Positions 1 to 9,099 of a stretch of DNA of 64,000 nt are shown here, in pieces (position 1 is the stretch's first letter; every line of letters starts with the position of its first letter). The notes beneath the pieces are model-generated. The model searched no databases. It saw only the letters and a program-made list of their open reading frames with translations, and had not been told where the DNA came from. The translations under genes and the position numbers were made by a program. Source of the DNA: Trichaptum fuscoviolaceum (lineage: Eukaryota; Basidiomycota; Agaricomycetes; Hymenochaetales; Trichaptaceae); contig CAJSYZ010000004.1 in the NCBI GenBank assembly GCA_910574455.1, forward strand, positions 2,977,528-3,041,527, written 5' to 3'.

Positions 1-72
1 GGGAATCTGGATTCGCGCGGGAATCTGGATTCGTGCGGGAATCTGGATTCGTGCGGGAATCTGGATTCGTGC
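1..72 (+). repeat. 18-bp tandem repeat, four units
   Basis: Four consecutive 18-bp units, GGGAATCTGGATTCGTGC, run from the first base of the window. The first unit has one change (CGC for TGC). The array decays from position 73 into scattered GCGGGAATC motifs. The window starts exactly at a unit boundary, so the array probably continues to the left. Confidence 0.9.
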
Positions 73-303
73 AGGGATCGCAGAGCGGGAATCGTTCGGG
101 ACTTTGGCGGGAATCGCAGAGCGGGATTCTGGCGGGAATCTCAGAGCGGGATTCTGGGCAGGACTCAGAGCGGGATTCGCAGAGCGGGATCCGGGACAAG
201 ACAGAGACCAGAGAGCCAGAGAGCAGGCGTGCTCAGGACCGGAGCAGAGAGCTCAGGATAACCGGGATCTCAAGGCAACACTTCTGTTATCAGGAGGAGG
301 TTC

Positions 304-386
304 CCTAAGGAAGCACTCGACAAGTCAGCATTGTAAAACTACACTAGAGACAAGACAGAAACACACCTAAGGAAGCACTCGACAAG
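304..386 (+). repeat. 21-bp direct repeat pair
   Basis: The same 21 bases, beginning CCTAAGGAAGCACTCGAC, occur at 304-324 and 366-386, a period of 62 bp. They sit inside the G-rich repeat block but are not of the GGGAATC type, so they may mark the remains of a different element. No coding function is apparent. Confidence 0.8.
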
Positions 387-1069
387 AGGACAAAAGTGAG
401 TGCTCCTTACGGTGGCGACAGGTATTTATCTACTGGGCAGAATCTACAGGGAACGGGCATGCACAAACGCGCAACTAACTAGTTACACAATCTTGCGGGC
501 AAGGCCGCGCATACAGTGACGTGAATCCGGGATTCGGGATTCGGTGCGGGAACATCTGGGCAAGATCTAAGGGAACGAGCGTGAAGCATGGTCAAGTGAA
601 ACAAAGAGAACTAAAGGAATGTAATTGTGCGCGAGGTATCAAGCTGGCGCACAGGCAGCGGGTAACGAGCGTGGGGGGCGGATGTAATGCATACATCGTC
701 TCGGGATAAGTTGCAGGCAACTTCTGGCGTGGATCAGGGTCGCGGGAGATCGACAGGGACTAACTTCGAAGAAGCCGGTGCTTCGATGTCGTAACGAAGC
801 CTAATCGCGAGGCGCGCGCGGGGCAGGGCGACTAAGGACGAGGTTCGAGTCCTTGCGGACAATGAGATCAATCCCGCACACGGGGTGGCGGGAATCTGGT
901 CTACGGGCCGGGACAGGACGCTACTAACGAGACTAGTTGGCTGGCACGTGCGTGGCCAGGCCAATCACCTGGGGCTATCTCAAGACGAGGTTAGCATCGA
1001 GGAGCGGGGAAGCTAAGGGGTTTCCCTTGGACGACGGGAAACTCGCGCGATTCGCGACGGGATCATGCA

Positions 1070-1141
1070 GGGAATCTGGTTCGGGTTTCGACCGGGAATC
1101 GAGTTCGGGTTTTGGCTGGGAATCGAGTTCGGGTTTCGACC
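1070..1141 (+). repeat. 24-bp tandem repeat, three units
   Basis: Three consecutive 24-bp units lie at 1070-1093, 1094-1117 and 1118-1141, each built as GGGAATC + GAGTTCGGGTTT + a variable end. A partial fourth unit follows. The units differ by only a few bases, which indicates recent local duplication within the older degenerate repeat field. Confidence 0.85.
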
Positions 1142-1808
1142 GGGAATCGTAGCGGGAATCTTTCGGGAATCAGAGCGGGAACTTAGCTGGGGTTGCGATG
1201 GGAATCGCGGCGGGATCGAAGGCGGGAATCCTGCGGGGGATTTGCGCAGGGATTCGAGACGGGACGCGAGGCGGGAAACGAGCGGGATTTCGACTGGGAT
1301 CGTGCGGGGGAAAGGAGCGGGATTCCAACCGGGAAGCGAGCGGGGTTTCTACCGGGAATGAGCGGGGGAGTCTGGCGGGACTCTAGTCTGGAAACGAGCG
1401 GGGGGAGTTTGGCGGGACTCCAACCTGGACGAGTGGGGGAGTCTTGACGGGACTCCAACCGGGAACGAGCGTGGGTTGCGGGATTGTCAGAGAGGACACT
1501 TGACAGCGTTTGCGGCGAGGCGGGATTCCTGGCGGGGCAGGCTGTGGACGAACAAGGGCAGGTCGAGAGGCACAGGATGTCGAAGGGGTTAGCTAGGGCA
1601 CCGTGGCAGGACGAGCGCAGGGCAGGGTTCGTGACCGGGCAGGATTGCGGGATAGCAATCCTTGACCGCTGTCGTGTTGGCTTACTCAAGGCCAGACAGA
1701 GGTCGGCTTGAACGCAGTGGATCAATCTCCTAACTGCACTTCATGACTGTGGACGCAAGGCTGGGATCTGGTATCCGGGCATAGTCGAGAACCTACGAGG
1801 TCTGGGAT

Positions 1809-1862
1809 AGCTATGGCTATGGCTATGGCTGTGGCAGGCTATGGCTATGGCTGTGGCTATGG
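1809..1862 (+). repeat. GGCTAT/GGCTGT hexamer microsatellite
   Basis: This is a short hexanucleotide array of GGCTAT and GGCTGT units with one interruption. It is a simple repeat with no coding signal. Confidence 0.85.
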
Positions 1863-2448
1863 TGAGTGACTTCGGGACTATGGCGAGGTACGGGGTTCGC
1901 TGGGGCGGGGAACAGAGCATGACGGGAGCGGGGAGCGAGCGGGGGATCATCCTAGAGTCGGGGGAACAACGAGGCGGGCTAGGGATGGATCGAGACACGG
2001 GGACGAGGCGGGGGACTGACGAGGAGACGTGGGCGAGGACAAGCAGGGGCGAGGAGGTCGTAGCGGGGCGGAACTCTTAGCAGGAGAATGCATGGCGAAG
2101 CAGAGGTTCTTCTGGGATCAGAGAGCGGGGGATCCTTTCGGGATCTAGCCAAGGTCGCGATTTCGGGTTTCAGCATACCGGGTTCTGTTCGGGATTGCCT
2201 TAGACATGTTGGGGTCCTGGGGGATCCCGACAAACGAGGGCAATTGGCCTATCGATGAAAAGGCCAATGTGATGACCTTTTCTGTGAAGGGGGTTCCATG
2301 GAGCATCAATCAGCAATCACCAAAACTCTCTTGTTTAAACTATTTACAAGAATTCTTGTCTAAGTAGTTTAACTTGCATTCAAGCAAAACTACCTGGCAC
2401 AAATGGTAATCCGCAGTCATTCGGTAAATGATCATTGCACAGGCACCT

Positions 2449-2527
2449 CAGCTCATAAGATGCATCGTATTCTGTCATGACAGTGTATCCGATTCATTTC
2501 CTTATTTGGAGTTGTATCCGATTCAAT
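2449..2527 (+). repeat. Left arm of a 79-bp inverted repeat
   Basis: This segment, starting CAGCTCATAAGATGCATCG, is the reverse complement of 5438-5516 with only two mismatches in 79 bases. Similarity stops abruptly at both ends of each arm. Between the arms lie the TIR element at 2662-3269 and the dead kinase gene. The arm itself contains an imperfect internal direct repeat (GTATCCGATTC twice). It could be the terminal repeat of a composite element, or a dispersed repeat inserted twice in opposite orientation. No clear target-site duplication is visible. Confidence 0.9.
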
Positions 2528-2661
2528 ACCATATTTGGAAGAATGTTCTCATAGTTATTTCAGGTGTCAATAGATATGTACATTAATATACACTTAGTAC
2601 AGCACAGTAAGTAAATTAGTAAAATTGTGTCGTAAAAGAGGAAATGAAGATAAAGTTATAA

Positions 2662-3269
2662 TAAGGTAGGCGACAGCCAAATCCAGCCACCACGTGATCA
2701 CCTATTGTCACACAAAACTTCAATATACTACTCCTCGGACAATAGTCAAGCTTCTGCTATTTTGTTCCATCATATTGCTGCTATGATATACACCTACAGA
2801 ATGGTGCAAAAAAATTAGAAAAAAGTTGATTTTTTCCGGACTTATAGAGGGAAAAAAAATATTTTTGCCAAACTGTATAGAAGACTGTTTCCGTGAGTTT
2901 CCGCTATAAAAGTGTTTCGGTTCCTCCAAGTTTGGCGGTGTGACAGTGACGTGACAATACCTTATTTAGATATATTTAGTAATAAATTAGTAAGCAAAGG
3001 GTCTCCGGCGTCTTCCGTGATAAGGGTCCCGGTACCGGAGAAAGTCCCGGACAACCATCGGACACGAAGAGGCTCATGAAAACAAGCACAAAACCCCGGA
3101 AAGCATCGGAAAGTAGCTAAACAGGCTCTAGAAAGCTCTTATTTAACTGTAGAATATTTTAAGAATTATTTTTATTTTTGAGATCTTTCTTTTGCCAGAA
3201 TTTGGCGGCGTGACTGTGACATGTCACGCACACGTGATAGGTAGCTGGATTTCGCTGTCGCCTACCTTA
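2662..3269. mobile_element. 608-bp non-autonomous TIR element (MITE-like)
   Basis: The ends are inverted copies: TAAGGTAGGCGACAGC at the left and its reverse complement at 3254-3269. Pairing continues imperfectly through AAATCCAGC and a CACGTGA motif. The interior is AT-rich with poly-A and poly-T runs and has no long open frame, so the element is non-autonomous. A TTTGGCGG(T/C)GTGAC motif is repeated directly inside at about 2932 and 3203, near the right half. Flanking bases are AT-rich and a target-site duplication could not be fixed. The element lies inside the 79-bp inverted-repeat unit, so it is probably a nested insertion. Confidence 0.7.
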
Positions 3270-3575
3270 GCATATAAGGAGGACAAAAGGAGAGTTAAAA
3301 TTAGTTTTAGTATACATCGAGATATAGATATATCAGATACTTAACTGAAATCGGATGCAGAGCTGGAATCAGATGCATGAATTGTATCGCATGCTTGAAT
3401 AGTAATAAATGTTAGTTGACAGCACCAAAACAGAGCAAAGACAATACTTACATTTGTAGGAAGGTCAATGTCATCTAAGAATGGCCCGAACAAGAGCTAG
3501 CATTCCTCATAGATGTTAGTGAAATTTGTAGCAGCATAAACGAAACACTTACTAGCACAATGCTCTTCGGCGCCG

Positions 3576-5320
3576 TTGCAGGCCATATTGGTCGCTGATG
3601 ACAGAGGGCCCGACACATCGACCCTTGAGCTTGCACAAATAATCAGAGTATGTTATATTCAAGAAAAGAAGAAGCATACCTTTATGCCACAACATAGGAG
3701 AACGAGAGAGAAGAAGAACTTCGTGATTTGTCTTTGGGAGGCTTTAAATGTTACTAAAATCACTATGTTTCGGGCAGGCTTCGGCGGGTCTTGGCATACC
3801 ATAAATGGAATATCTGAAGCCTACCCTCATACAAAGCACATGACTGACGCGTGCTTGTTTGACAATCACAAGACCGTGTTACTCCCACGGTCGTCTGAAG
3901 TTGCTCTGAGCCTTGCCGCCTGTGCCAGTGAGCACCGGGAGCTCGTGTTTACAGAGAAGGGCATCCTTTCTCTTTTGACAACAACTCACCATATTTTACC
4001 CCTTTGATAGAATCTTTTGTAGATCCGCTCAACTCCACGATCGTACAAGGTCTTGCTCCCGGAGGCAACCTGAGGGACACCTTGTACTACTATAAGACTT
4101 TATTCCGGATGCACAAGGTCAAGTTCCTTCATGGCACAGCTCGTACATCCTTCCTTTCTCTAATCAAGTTTGTTCTTCCAGCTGACTTCCTACATTGTCA
4201 CACCGTGAGCGTCATGCAGGATGACAATATTGTCCACCACAATTACAAGCCCGAGAACATCTTTCTGGACGAACACGGGCGGCTGGTCGTTGGCGATTTT
4301 GGACTAGGGCACGTGTACCGACACGTCATGGGCATCTGTCTCGAGGCAATGGGGACCGAAGACTTCTGGCATCGCACGTCAGGTGAGCGCGGCACTCCTA
4401 GTTATATGGCACCAGAGATGCTTCATGACGATCAAGGCCGACAACTTATCTGTCAGAGTTATCTTCTACGAGCTTGTCCTCGGAAGAGTGAGTCTTCTTT
4501 CCATTGTCATGGGCTTCGTCACTGACTGATTGTTCCTCCAGCATCCGTTCCGTGGCTGTGATCGGAGCCACCTTCAGAAGAGTGTGCTCTTCGACAATCC
4601 TCTTTTCCCTGATTGGTTCAGCAAATACTTCTACCCGGCATCCACTTTAATGTGAAGGTTACTTGCCAAGAACCCCGACCATAGCATCTCGATGGAAGAC
4701 GCTAAGGACAGCATCTTCTTCAATGATATGTAAGTAGTTTGTCCTTTGAAATATGCTTGTTACTGATCTTCACTGCAACTACAGGAACTGGACTCAGGTT
4801 GCGAACAAGGCACAGCCTATCCCTGTAGGATGGGATCCACAGGCGCCAAAAATCAAGACTGAAGCCTGCATCGGCAAGCGCATTCTCTTTGACGATCCCT
4901 ATCAGCTTCTGCGCTAGCGCCCCATCCTAGCTGACTACGCCTTCGTGTCAGCAGTTTGATTCGACAACGAGAAGGAGTCAGAGGTCGAACAGCCTCCACC
5001 CATGCCCGCACCCGCCGACTCGGTAGACATGTGTATGGAACACCTCGCCGACGGTATGCAAATTGTGGATATGCGAGCGCGACGGTCACCAGACATTCAG
5101 CAATGTTCCACTGGAGAACCCGACCTCAAGCACACTGGCGACCCAGGGCGACTGCGAGATGTCAAACAAAGCCGAGTTCTCGATTGCCTCAGCGGTGCGT
5201 CACAGATCGCCTAACGACTCTACGCGTGTTGATGATCTATACACCGACGAAGAGTCTGTTGATATCATCCTCAACTACGACGGCAAAGCAGGTTTGGTCA
5301 CTGATAAGTAGCTAGATTCC
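3576..5320 (+). pseudogene. Degenerate serine/threonine protein kinase
   Basis: Kinase motifs follow in the right order but are broken. A subdomain V-like piece (LAPGGNLRDTL) lies near 4040. The catalytic loop reads HHNYKPENIFL, so the HRD aspartate is Asn. VGDFGLGHV and GTPSYMAPEM follow. A one-base frame change after MAPEM shifts KADN...IFYELVLGR to another frame. A GT-AG intron (about 4492-4541) leads to HPFRGC. An in-frame TGA near 4653 interrupts the piece that continues RLLAKNPDHSISMEDAK. A second intron (about 4730-4785) leads to NWTQVANKAQPIPVGW, which resembles an AGC-type C-terminal region. The 5' part (3576-4007) is only weakly kinase-like. The gene is inactive by several independent lesions and lies between the 79-bp inverted repeats. 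Confidence 0.8.
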
Positions 5321-5437
5321 TGTAAGGCTGTAACTATGTACTTGTATATCTTAAATATATCATTATATTCGACTTTAGACGTGCATGCACCAGCCAATGA
5401 GCTGGTTTTTGAGATAAATATTTAAAGAATGCACATG

Positions 5438-5516
5438 ATTGTATCGGATACAACTCCAAATAAGGAAATGAATCGGATACACTGTCATGACAGAATGCGA
5501 TGCATCTTATGAGCTG
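5438..5516 (-). repeat. Right arm of a 79-bp inverted repeat
   Basis: This is the reverse complement of 2449-2527 with 77 of 79 positions matching. It bounds the kinase-pseudogene unit on the right. Bases outside both arms show no similarity, so the arms have sharp ends. Confidence 0.9.
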
Positions 5517-5519
5517 TGG

Positions 5520-6070
5520 AGATCGCATTGCAGACTTGAAGTGTCTACGGAGAGGGTTCTCTTCTGTGAGACAACCCTGAGTTATGCTCATCTTGTTTTT
5601 TTCTTTATTTTTTTCTGTGTTATTACCCACTTCAAAAACTTCCTTCATCTTGAGCTATGCTAAACGTCACATTTTCCCTTTGTATTGACAAATAGATTCT
5701 ATACTAATGTCAAAGGAAATTCGAATGGAGGGGACATAACTCTTGAAGCTGACCTTCTCGTAGTAGACCGTGTGCACAAAGCGACCGTGACATCATGATT
5801 CTTACCGTTCAAATACAGAAGTCAAGGTACGATTCCAACATACTAGTGGCTTGTAGTTCAAAGAATCTTTGTTTGAGTAGTATGCTGTATATTGAATTGC
5901 AGGACAGAACGACAGAAAATAGTATGCCGATGGACATATGGCACCACACCGGCATGCCCGTGGCATTTGTAGCAGAGATTTCTTACAAGAGTATAATTTC
6001 AAGTACAGAAAAAGAAAATAATTGAACGATACTAGTGTTTCGATGCTGTGCAACTGACAACAGAGAGAAT
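5520..6070. other. AT-rich spacer without a recognisable gene
   Basis: This stretch separates the kinase-pseudogene unit from the gene-fragment region. Short open frames exist on both strands, but none shows a domain, a plausible intron chain or composition like the real genes further right. I see nothing functional in it. Confidence 0.5.
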
Positions 6071-6153
6071 CTAGAAAGCGAAACTAAACTTTGTAATGTA
6101 TACATGCATGCAGATAGAGACAAAGAGCAACCGTACTATGAATGTATGTATAA

Positions 6154-6204
6154 CGCCCCGAGGGGCCTGCAATGCGCAGGCAAAACCCGAGACCCCCTCG
6201 GGGC
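6154..6204. repeat. Perfect 11-bp inverted repeat with inner hairpin
   Basis: GCCCCGAGGGG at 6154-6164 pairs exactly with CCCCTCGGGGC at 6194-6204. Inside the loop CCTGC-aatgc-GCAGG (6166-6180) forms a second small stem. The structure is GC-rich in an AT-rich surrounding and is followed by TTTTG. It lies just 3' of the minus-strand remnant at 6240-7075. It could be a foldback end of a small transposable element. Confidence 0.75.
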
Positions 6205-6239
6205 TTTTGTGCCTTAACCAACATGATACTAGTAGTAAA

Positions 6240-7075
6240 CCTTTTTTTTTCTTAACACTTGATCTTTCTTTCCACTGTGCGTCGACCAAGACTATTCGTC
6301 CGTCTGTACCAATGACGGGCTTCCCATCTGCCCCTAACATCGGCTTCATGGGCACCTGCGAGCTGACGCCGGCCACACCCTCACCAGTAGGGTCACGGCG
6401 CAGCTCCTTGTGGTTGATGTCTCAAACGGCGCAAACAGATTCTTCGCGACCGTCCCGCTCACATACGGACTTGAGAGCCAAGACTCGCTCTTATAGTCAA
6501 ACATATATGTGTGCATCAGGACCAGACCTGGTCGGTGTAATTTCCCGTAAGGGTCTGCGAGTTCGGGATTCCCGCCTGCGAGGCAGTCCGTAAGCCCAGT
6601 TCGGTTTTCGTCTGATTTGAACCAGGTAACTGCTCGAAGCGCGTCCAAATTTCACGCTGCACGAGGTCGAATCCATCCTTGAGGGCAGCACGGACAGAGC
6701 GGAGGTAGTTGAACTGCACGGTGTACATCCGCCGCGCCTCCAACTTCGGGTCAAAGTGATCAAGCGAATTCAAATCATCGTAGCTGTAAAAGCCTTCTGC
6801 AACGGCATGTTGAAATACTGGATTGAGCCGAGCTTGTAGCATCCATGGCGCTTCCAAGCGGAGTTGGCGGGCATAGTTTAACGACTGTTCCAAGATCATC
6901 AGCGCTCGGGTCCTGACAAATATGAAATGAAACATGAAAAAGGTACTGACCCTAAGAGATGATTGCTGGCACCGTTATCATACATGTAGAAGCTCTGCTC
7001 CTCGCCGTAGCATAGAAGAGAAACACCGGGGCATGGTCAAGCTCGGCCAGTGGTAGACGTCAGTGAGCGCGAAGC
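6240..7075 (-). pseudogene. Unidentified multi-exon gene remnant
   Basis: Minus-strand coding-like segments connect by plausible introns. A piece reading YGEEQSFYMYDNGASN near 7000 joins, through a GTCAGT...CAG intron (about 6918-6955), to a charged, helical segment (ALMILEQSLNYARQLRLEAP, about 6800-6910). Further segments are FDYKSESWLSSPYVSGTV and VPMKPMLGADGKPVIGTDG. The frame changes between segments and no start codon is evident. I do not recognise the family. Because it lies beside other truncated genes it is most simply a decayed fragment, though an intact gene with undetected introns is possible. Confidence 0.45.
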
Positions 7076-7084
7076 TGTGAGTGA

Positions 7085-7590
7085 CTCAAAACGAGCTGAG
7101 CGAGGGAGATCTGGTTCTTCTTGACGTCGGTAGAGAAGTAGGCGTTCTTGAGGAAGACATCGACGACGAACCATTCCGTAGCCCCGCCAATGTTGCCCGC
7201 CGAGATGCCAGAATCACAGTCGCCAGTCGGGTTGGTAGGGTCGACAGCGGCGAACAGGAGATCACGCGGGTCAATCGCAAAGGACTTGCCGCCGAAGCTG
7301 AGGGCAACCGGGGTCGATGTCGTGCATGGGATCGTGAGCCACCCTGGCCGTCAGGCTTTACACCAGGGATGGCAGCGTGCACCGCGTTCGCGTCGGCCTG
7401 GGGCGCAATGATGAGGGTGGTGCCGTGTCGAGGATGGCGGTGCGGTCCTTCAGCCCGACATTCTGGCCGCCGACTGTCACGCTGTCCATCGCGCCCTCCC
7501 AGAAGCCCTGCGTGTTCACGTTCGCAAACGTCGTGAGCGTCGCCGTGGCGAACTTCGGCGTGCCCGTCAGGATCCCAATCTTCGGTATTC
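7085..7590 (-). pseudogene. Aspartic protease (peptidase A1) fragment
   Basis: The C-terminal lobe of a secreted pepsin-like protease can be followed on the minus strand: TGTPKFATATLTTFANVN, GFWEGAMDSVTVGGQNVG, then the second active-site region near 7417-7433, LIIAPQADANAVHAAIPG, VALSFGGKSFAIDPRDLLF and GDVFLKNAYFSTDV, ending ISLAQL. The second active-site motif, normally DTGTT, is broken by a one-base deletion. A second small deletion near 7340 shifts the frame before the TIPCTTSTPVAL segment. The N-terminal lobe with the first active site is absent. It is fused directly to glucan synthase sequence on its 5' side, so the segment is rearranged and non-functional. Confidence 0.8.
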
Positions 7591-7594
7591 ATGA

Positions 7595-8320
7595 CCGCTA
7601 CGCCAGGCGCATGCTTAGCTTCACCATCCGAAGGCCTCCGTGCTAGAGAGCCAGCGATCTGTTGGCTAGTAATAATACTGCGCTTGTGGAAATCTTCCAT
7701 GCGCGGACGCCATTCAACAACTGGGAAACGCTGGACAGCCAATCGAGCACGCAAGATAGCACCCTCGTCTTCTATAGACTTAAGCGCAATTTTAATTGTC
7801 TTCATCAGCTGGGACAACATGTGTGCTGTTGAACTCGATTCAACAGGGAACCACTGTGACCAAAGTCAGATTGCAGATTACAGACAGAGAATATGAACTT
7901 ACCCATCCAGGCATGAGACCGAGACCACGAAGACGAGCACAAACACTAAAGGCACCTTTGCGTCGGAACGCAACAGCGACTAAACCGAAGGGCTCATCGC
8001 GCGAAGGGATCAAAAAGCGAAGTCGGCACCACTGAACAAGCACAGATGCAGACCAGTGAACTCCGGCTTCAAGGATCAGGGGGCGGCGACATCGTCGGTG
8101 TACGACCTCACCCAAGACGCAAAGCTCAAAAGGTATTGCCACCGGTGACTTCGCCGGCAGAGTTGTTCTTATTGACACTTGCAGCGAATGAGAGTGCAGC
8201 TGTGGTCCATTCTGTCAGTGCGTCCAATGCGACCTTTGTGCTGTTGTCGATACGAATGGTGTCTACGTCGAGTGCGTTGATCACCATGAATACAAATGTC
8301 TTGCGATTCACCATCACTTA
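7595..8320 (-). pseudogene. Alpha-1,3-glucan synthase fragments, internally deleted
   Basis: Three pieces of an Ags1/Mok1-type cell-wall alpha-glucan synthase lie in order on the minus strand. 8126-8317 encodes an amylase-domain segment (NALDVDTIRIDNSTKVALDA ... EVTGGNTF). About 7905-8100 encodes a GT5 glycosyltransferase segment ([20 protein letters not shown] ... GLGLMPGW). A GT-AG intron (about 7852-7903) precedes [16 protein letters not shown] and FPVVEWRPRMEDFHKRSI. More than a thousand residues normally separate the amylase and GT5 parts, so a large deletion has joined them. Because the intron is retained, the fragment came from genomic DNA and not from an mRNA. It cannot encode an active synthase. 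Confidence 0.8.
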
Positions 8321-8513
8321 AGGATTCCACTCCGTCAGACGATTTTGCACGGATTGGTCAGTTGAATGAACACCAAAGGTCTATACAGCCTGAGCCTGAG
8401 GGAAAAAGATGAAGCGAAAACTGAAAAGCGTGAGAAAAATCACGTGCGATTTCAAGTTTACACTGAAACCAGCGTTGCATTTAGCAGTTCATAACCCTCA
8501 ACCTAACGGTCTC

Positions 8514-8565
8514 GGGAACAAGCAGTTAAAGGCTGTGAGCTAACTCACAGCAAAGCCCGCTACCC
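8514..8565 (+). repeat. Hairpin repeat, copy 1
   Basis: The conserved core is GGGAACAAGCAGTTA, then the perfect 8-bp stem GCTGTGAG / CTCACAGC with loop CTAA, then GCAAAGCCCGCTACCC. It shares this layout with copies at 8610, 11880 and 13441. The stem is conserved while the loop differs in every copy. Confidence 0.85.
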
Positions 8566-8609
8566 GGGAATGCGGTTAGAGAGAGAGTGAGAGGGAAGAA
8601 AATATTATA

Positions 8610-8656
8610 CAAGCAGTTAGAGGCTGTGAGTTAACTCACAGCAGAGCCCGCTACCC
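8610..8656 (+). repeat. Hairpin repeat, copy 2
   Basis: AAGCAGTTAGAG precedes the stem GCTGTGAG-TTAA-CTCACAGC, followed by AGAGCCCGCTACCC. It lies only 45 bp from copy 1, in the same orientation, and is followed by a purine-rich stretch and an ACATACAAAAGTCT motif that partly recurs after copy 4. Confidence 0.85.
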
Positions 8657-8779
8657 AGAGATGGGTATGAAGAAAGTGTTACAGAAAGAAGAAAAAAAGA
8701 ACATTTATTTTCACATACATACAAAAGTCTACTATCATTAAGTTTGTTCTGTAGTCTGCGACAACCTCGGGATACTGTC

Positions 8780-8952
8780 TTCTTTGAGACGTGGGTCAGG
8801 TTACAGATGTCATGGGACGTCCGAGGGATAAGTGCCTGACAACACGCGATGAAAATGCAAGCCGCGATGACTGCGTCAAGGTCCTTCTCCCTCCGCAGCT
8901 CTTCTTCATCCGAACGCTTGTACAGCTGTTTTGCGATGTCGCTGATCGTCTT
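8780..8952 (-). pseudogene. TFIIB (SUA7) first cyclin-repeat fragment
   Basis: The minus strand reads KTISDIAKQLYKRSDEEELR, EKDLDAVIAACIFIAC and DICNLTHVSKK without a stop. This is the signature of the first cyclin fold of transcription factor IIB, which binds TBP and recruits RNA polymerase II. Upstream (8953-9100) is degraded and a one-base shift separates it from the preceding PPK. The zinc ribbon and second cyclin repeat are not found. The residue pattern is close to functional TFIIB, so the copy is comparatively young, but it is only about 57 codons long. Confidence 0.8.
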
Positions 8953-9099
8953 TGGGAGGGAGAACTAAGTTCAACTTATGCACTAGCTCAAGATGCGCGG
9001 GGACGGACAGCTGCTGCAGCCTTCATCGCGTTCAAGAGCTATAGTAGGGTCGAGCGCCGGGCGCTAAGCGCAGGCGAGCAACTCTTGAGGGCACGCGCA

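Larger units (their letters stand above)
1..2230. repeat. G-rich degenerate GGGAATC repeat region
   Basis: About 2.2 kb is dominated on the plus strand by variants of GCGGGAATC and GCGGGATTC with a strong G-over-C skew. It holds tandem blocks (listed separately) that grade into scattered, mutated units. Open frames on both strands here are by-products of the repeats and show no recognisable domain. This could be part of a retrotransposon or a subterminal or centromere-like repeat, but no reverse transcriptase, integrase or LTR boundary is visible. I see no gene here. Confidence 0.7.

Noticed and set aside
820..880. tRNA-like GGTTCGAGTCC near 841-856
   Set aside because: The stem and loop lengths do not fit a T-arm and no acceptor or anticodon arm can be built around it.
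1183..1725. 180-codon minus-strand open frame in the G-rich repeats
   Set aside because: Its protein is only the repeat unit read in one frame (NPAR/SRLESRQ-like units), with no family resemblance.
7086..7820. Continuous 244-codon minus-strand frame as an intact gene
   Set aside because: It switches from glucan synthase sequence to an off-frame reading of the aspartic protease, so it is a chance fusion of two broken fragments.
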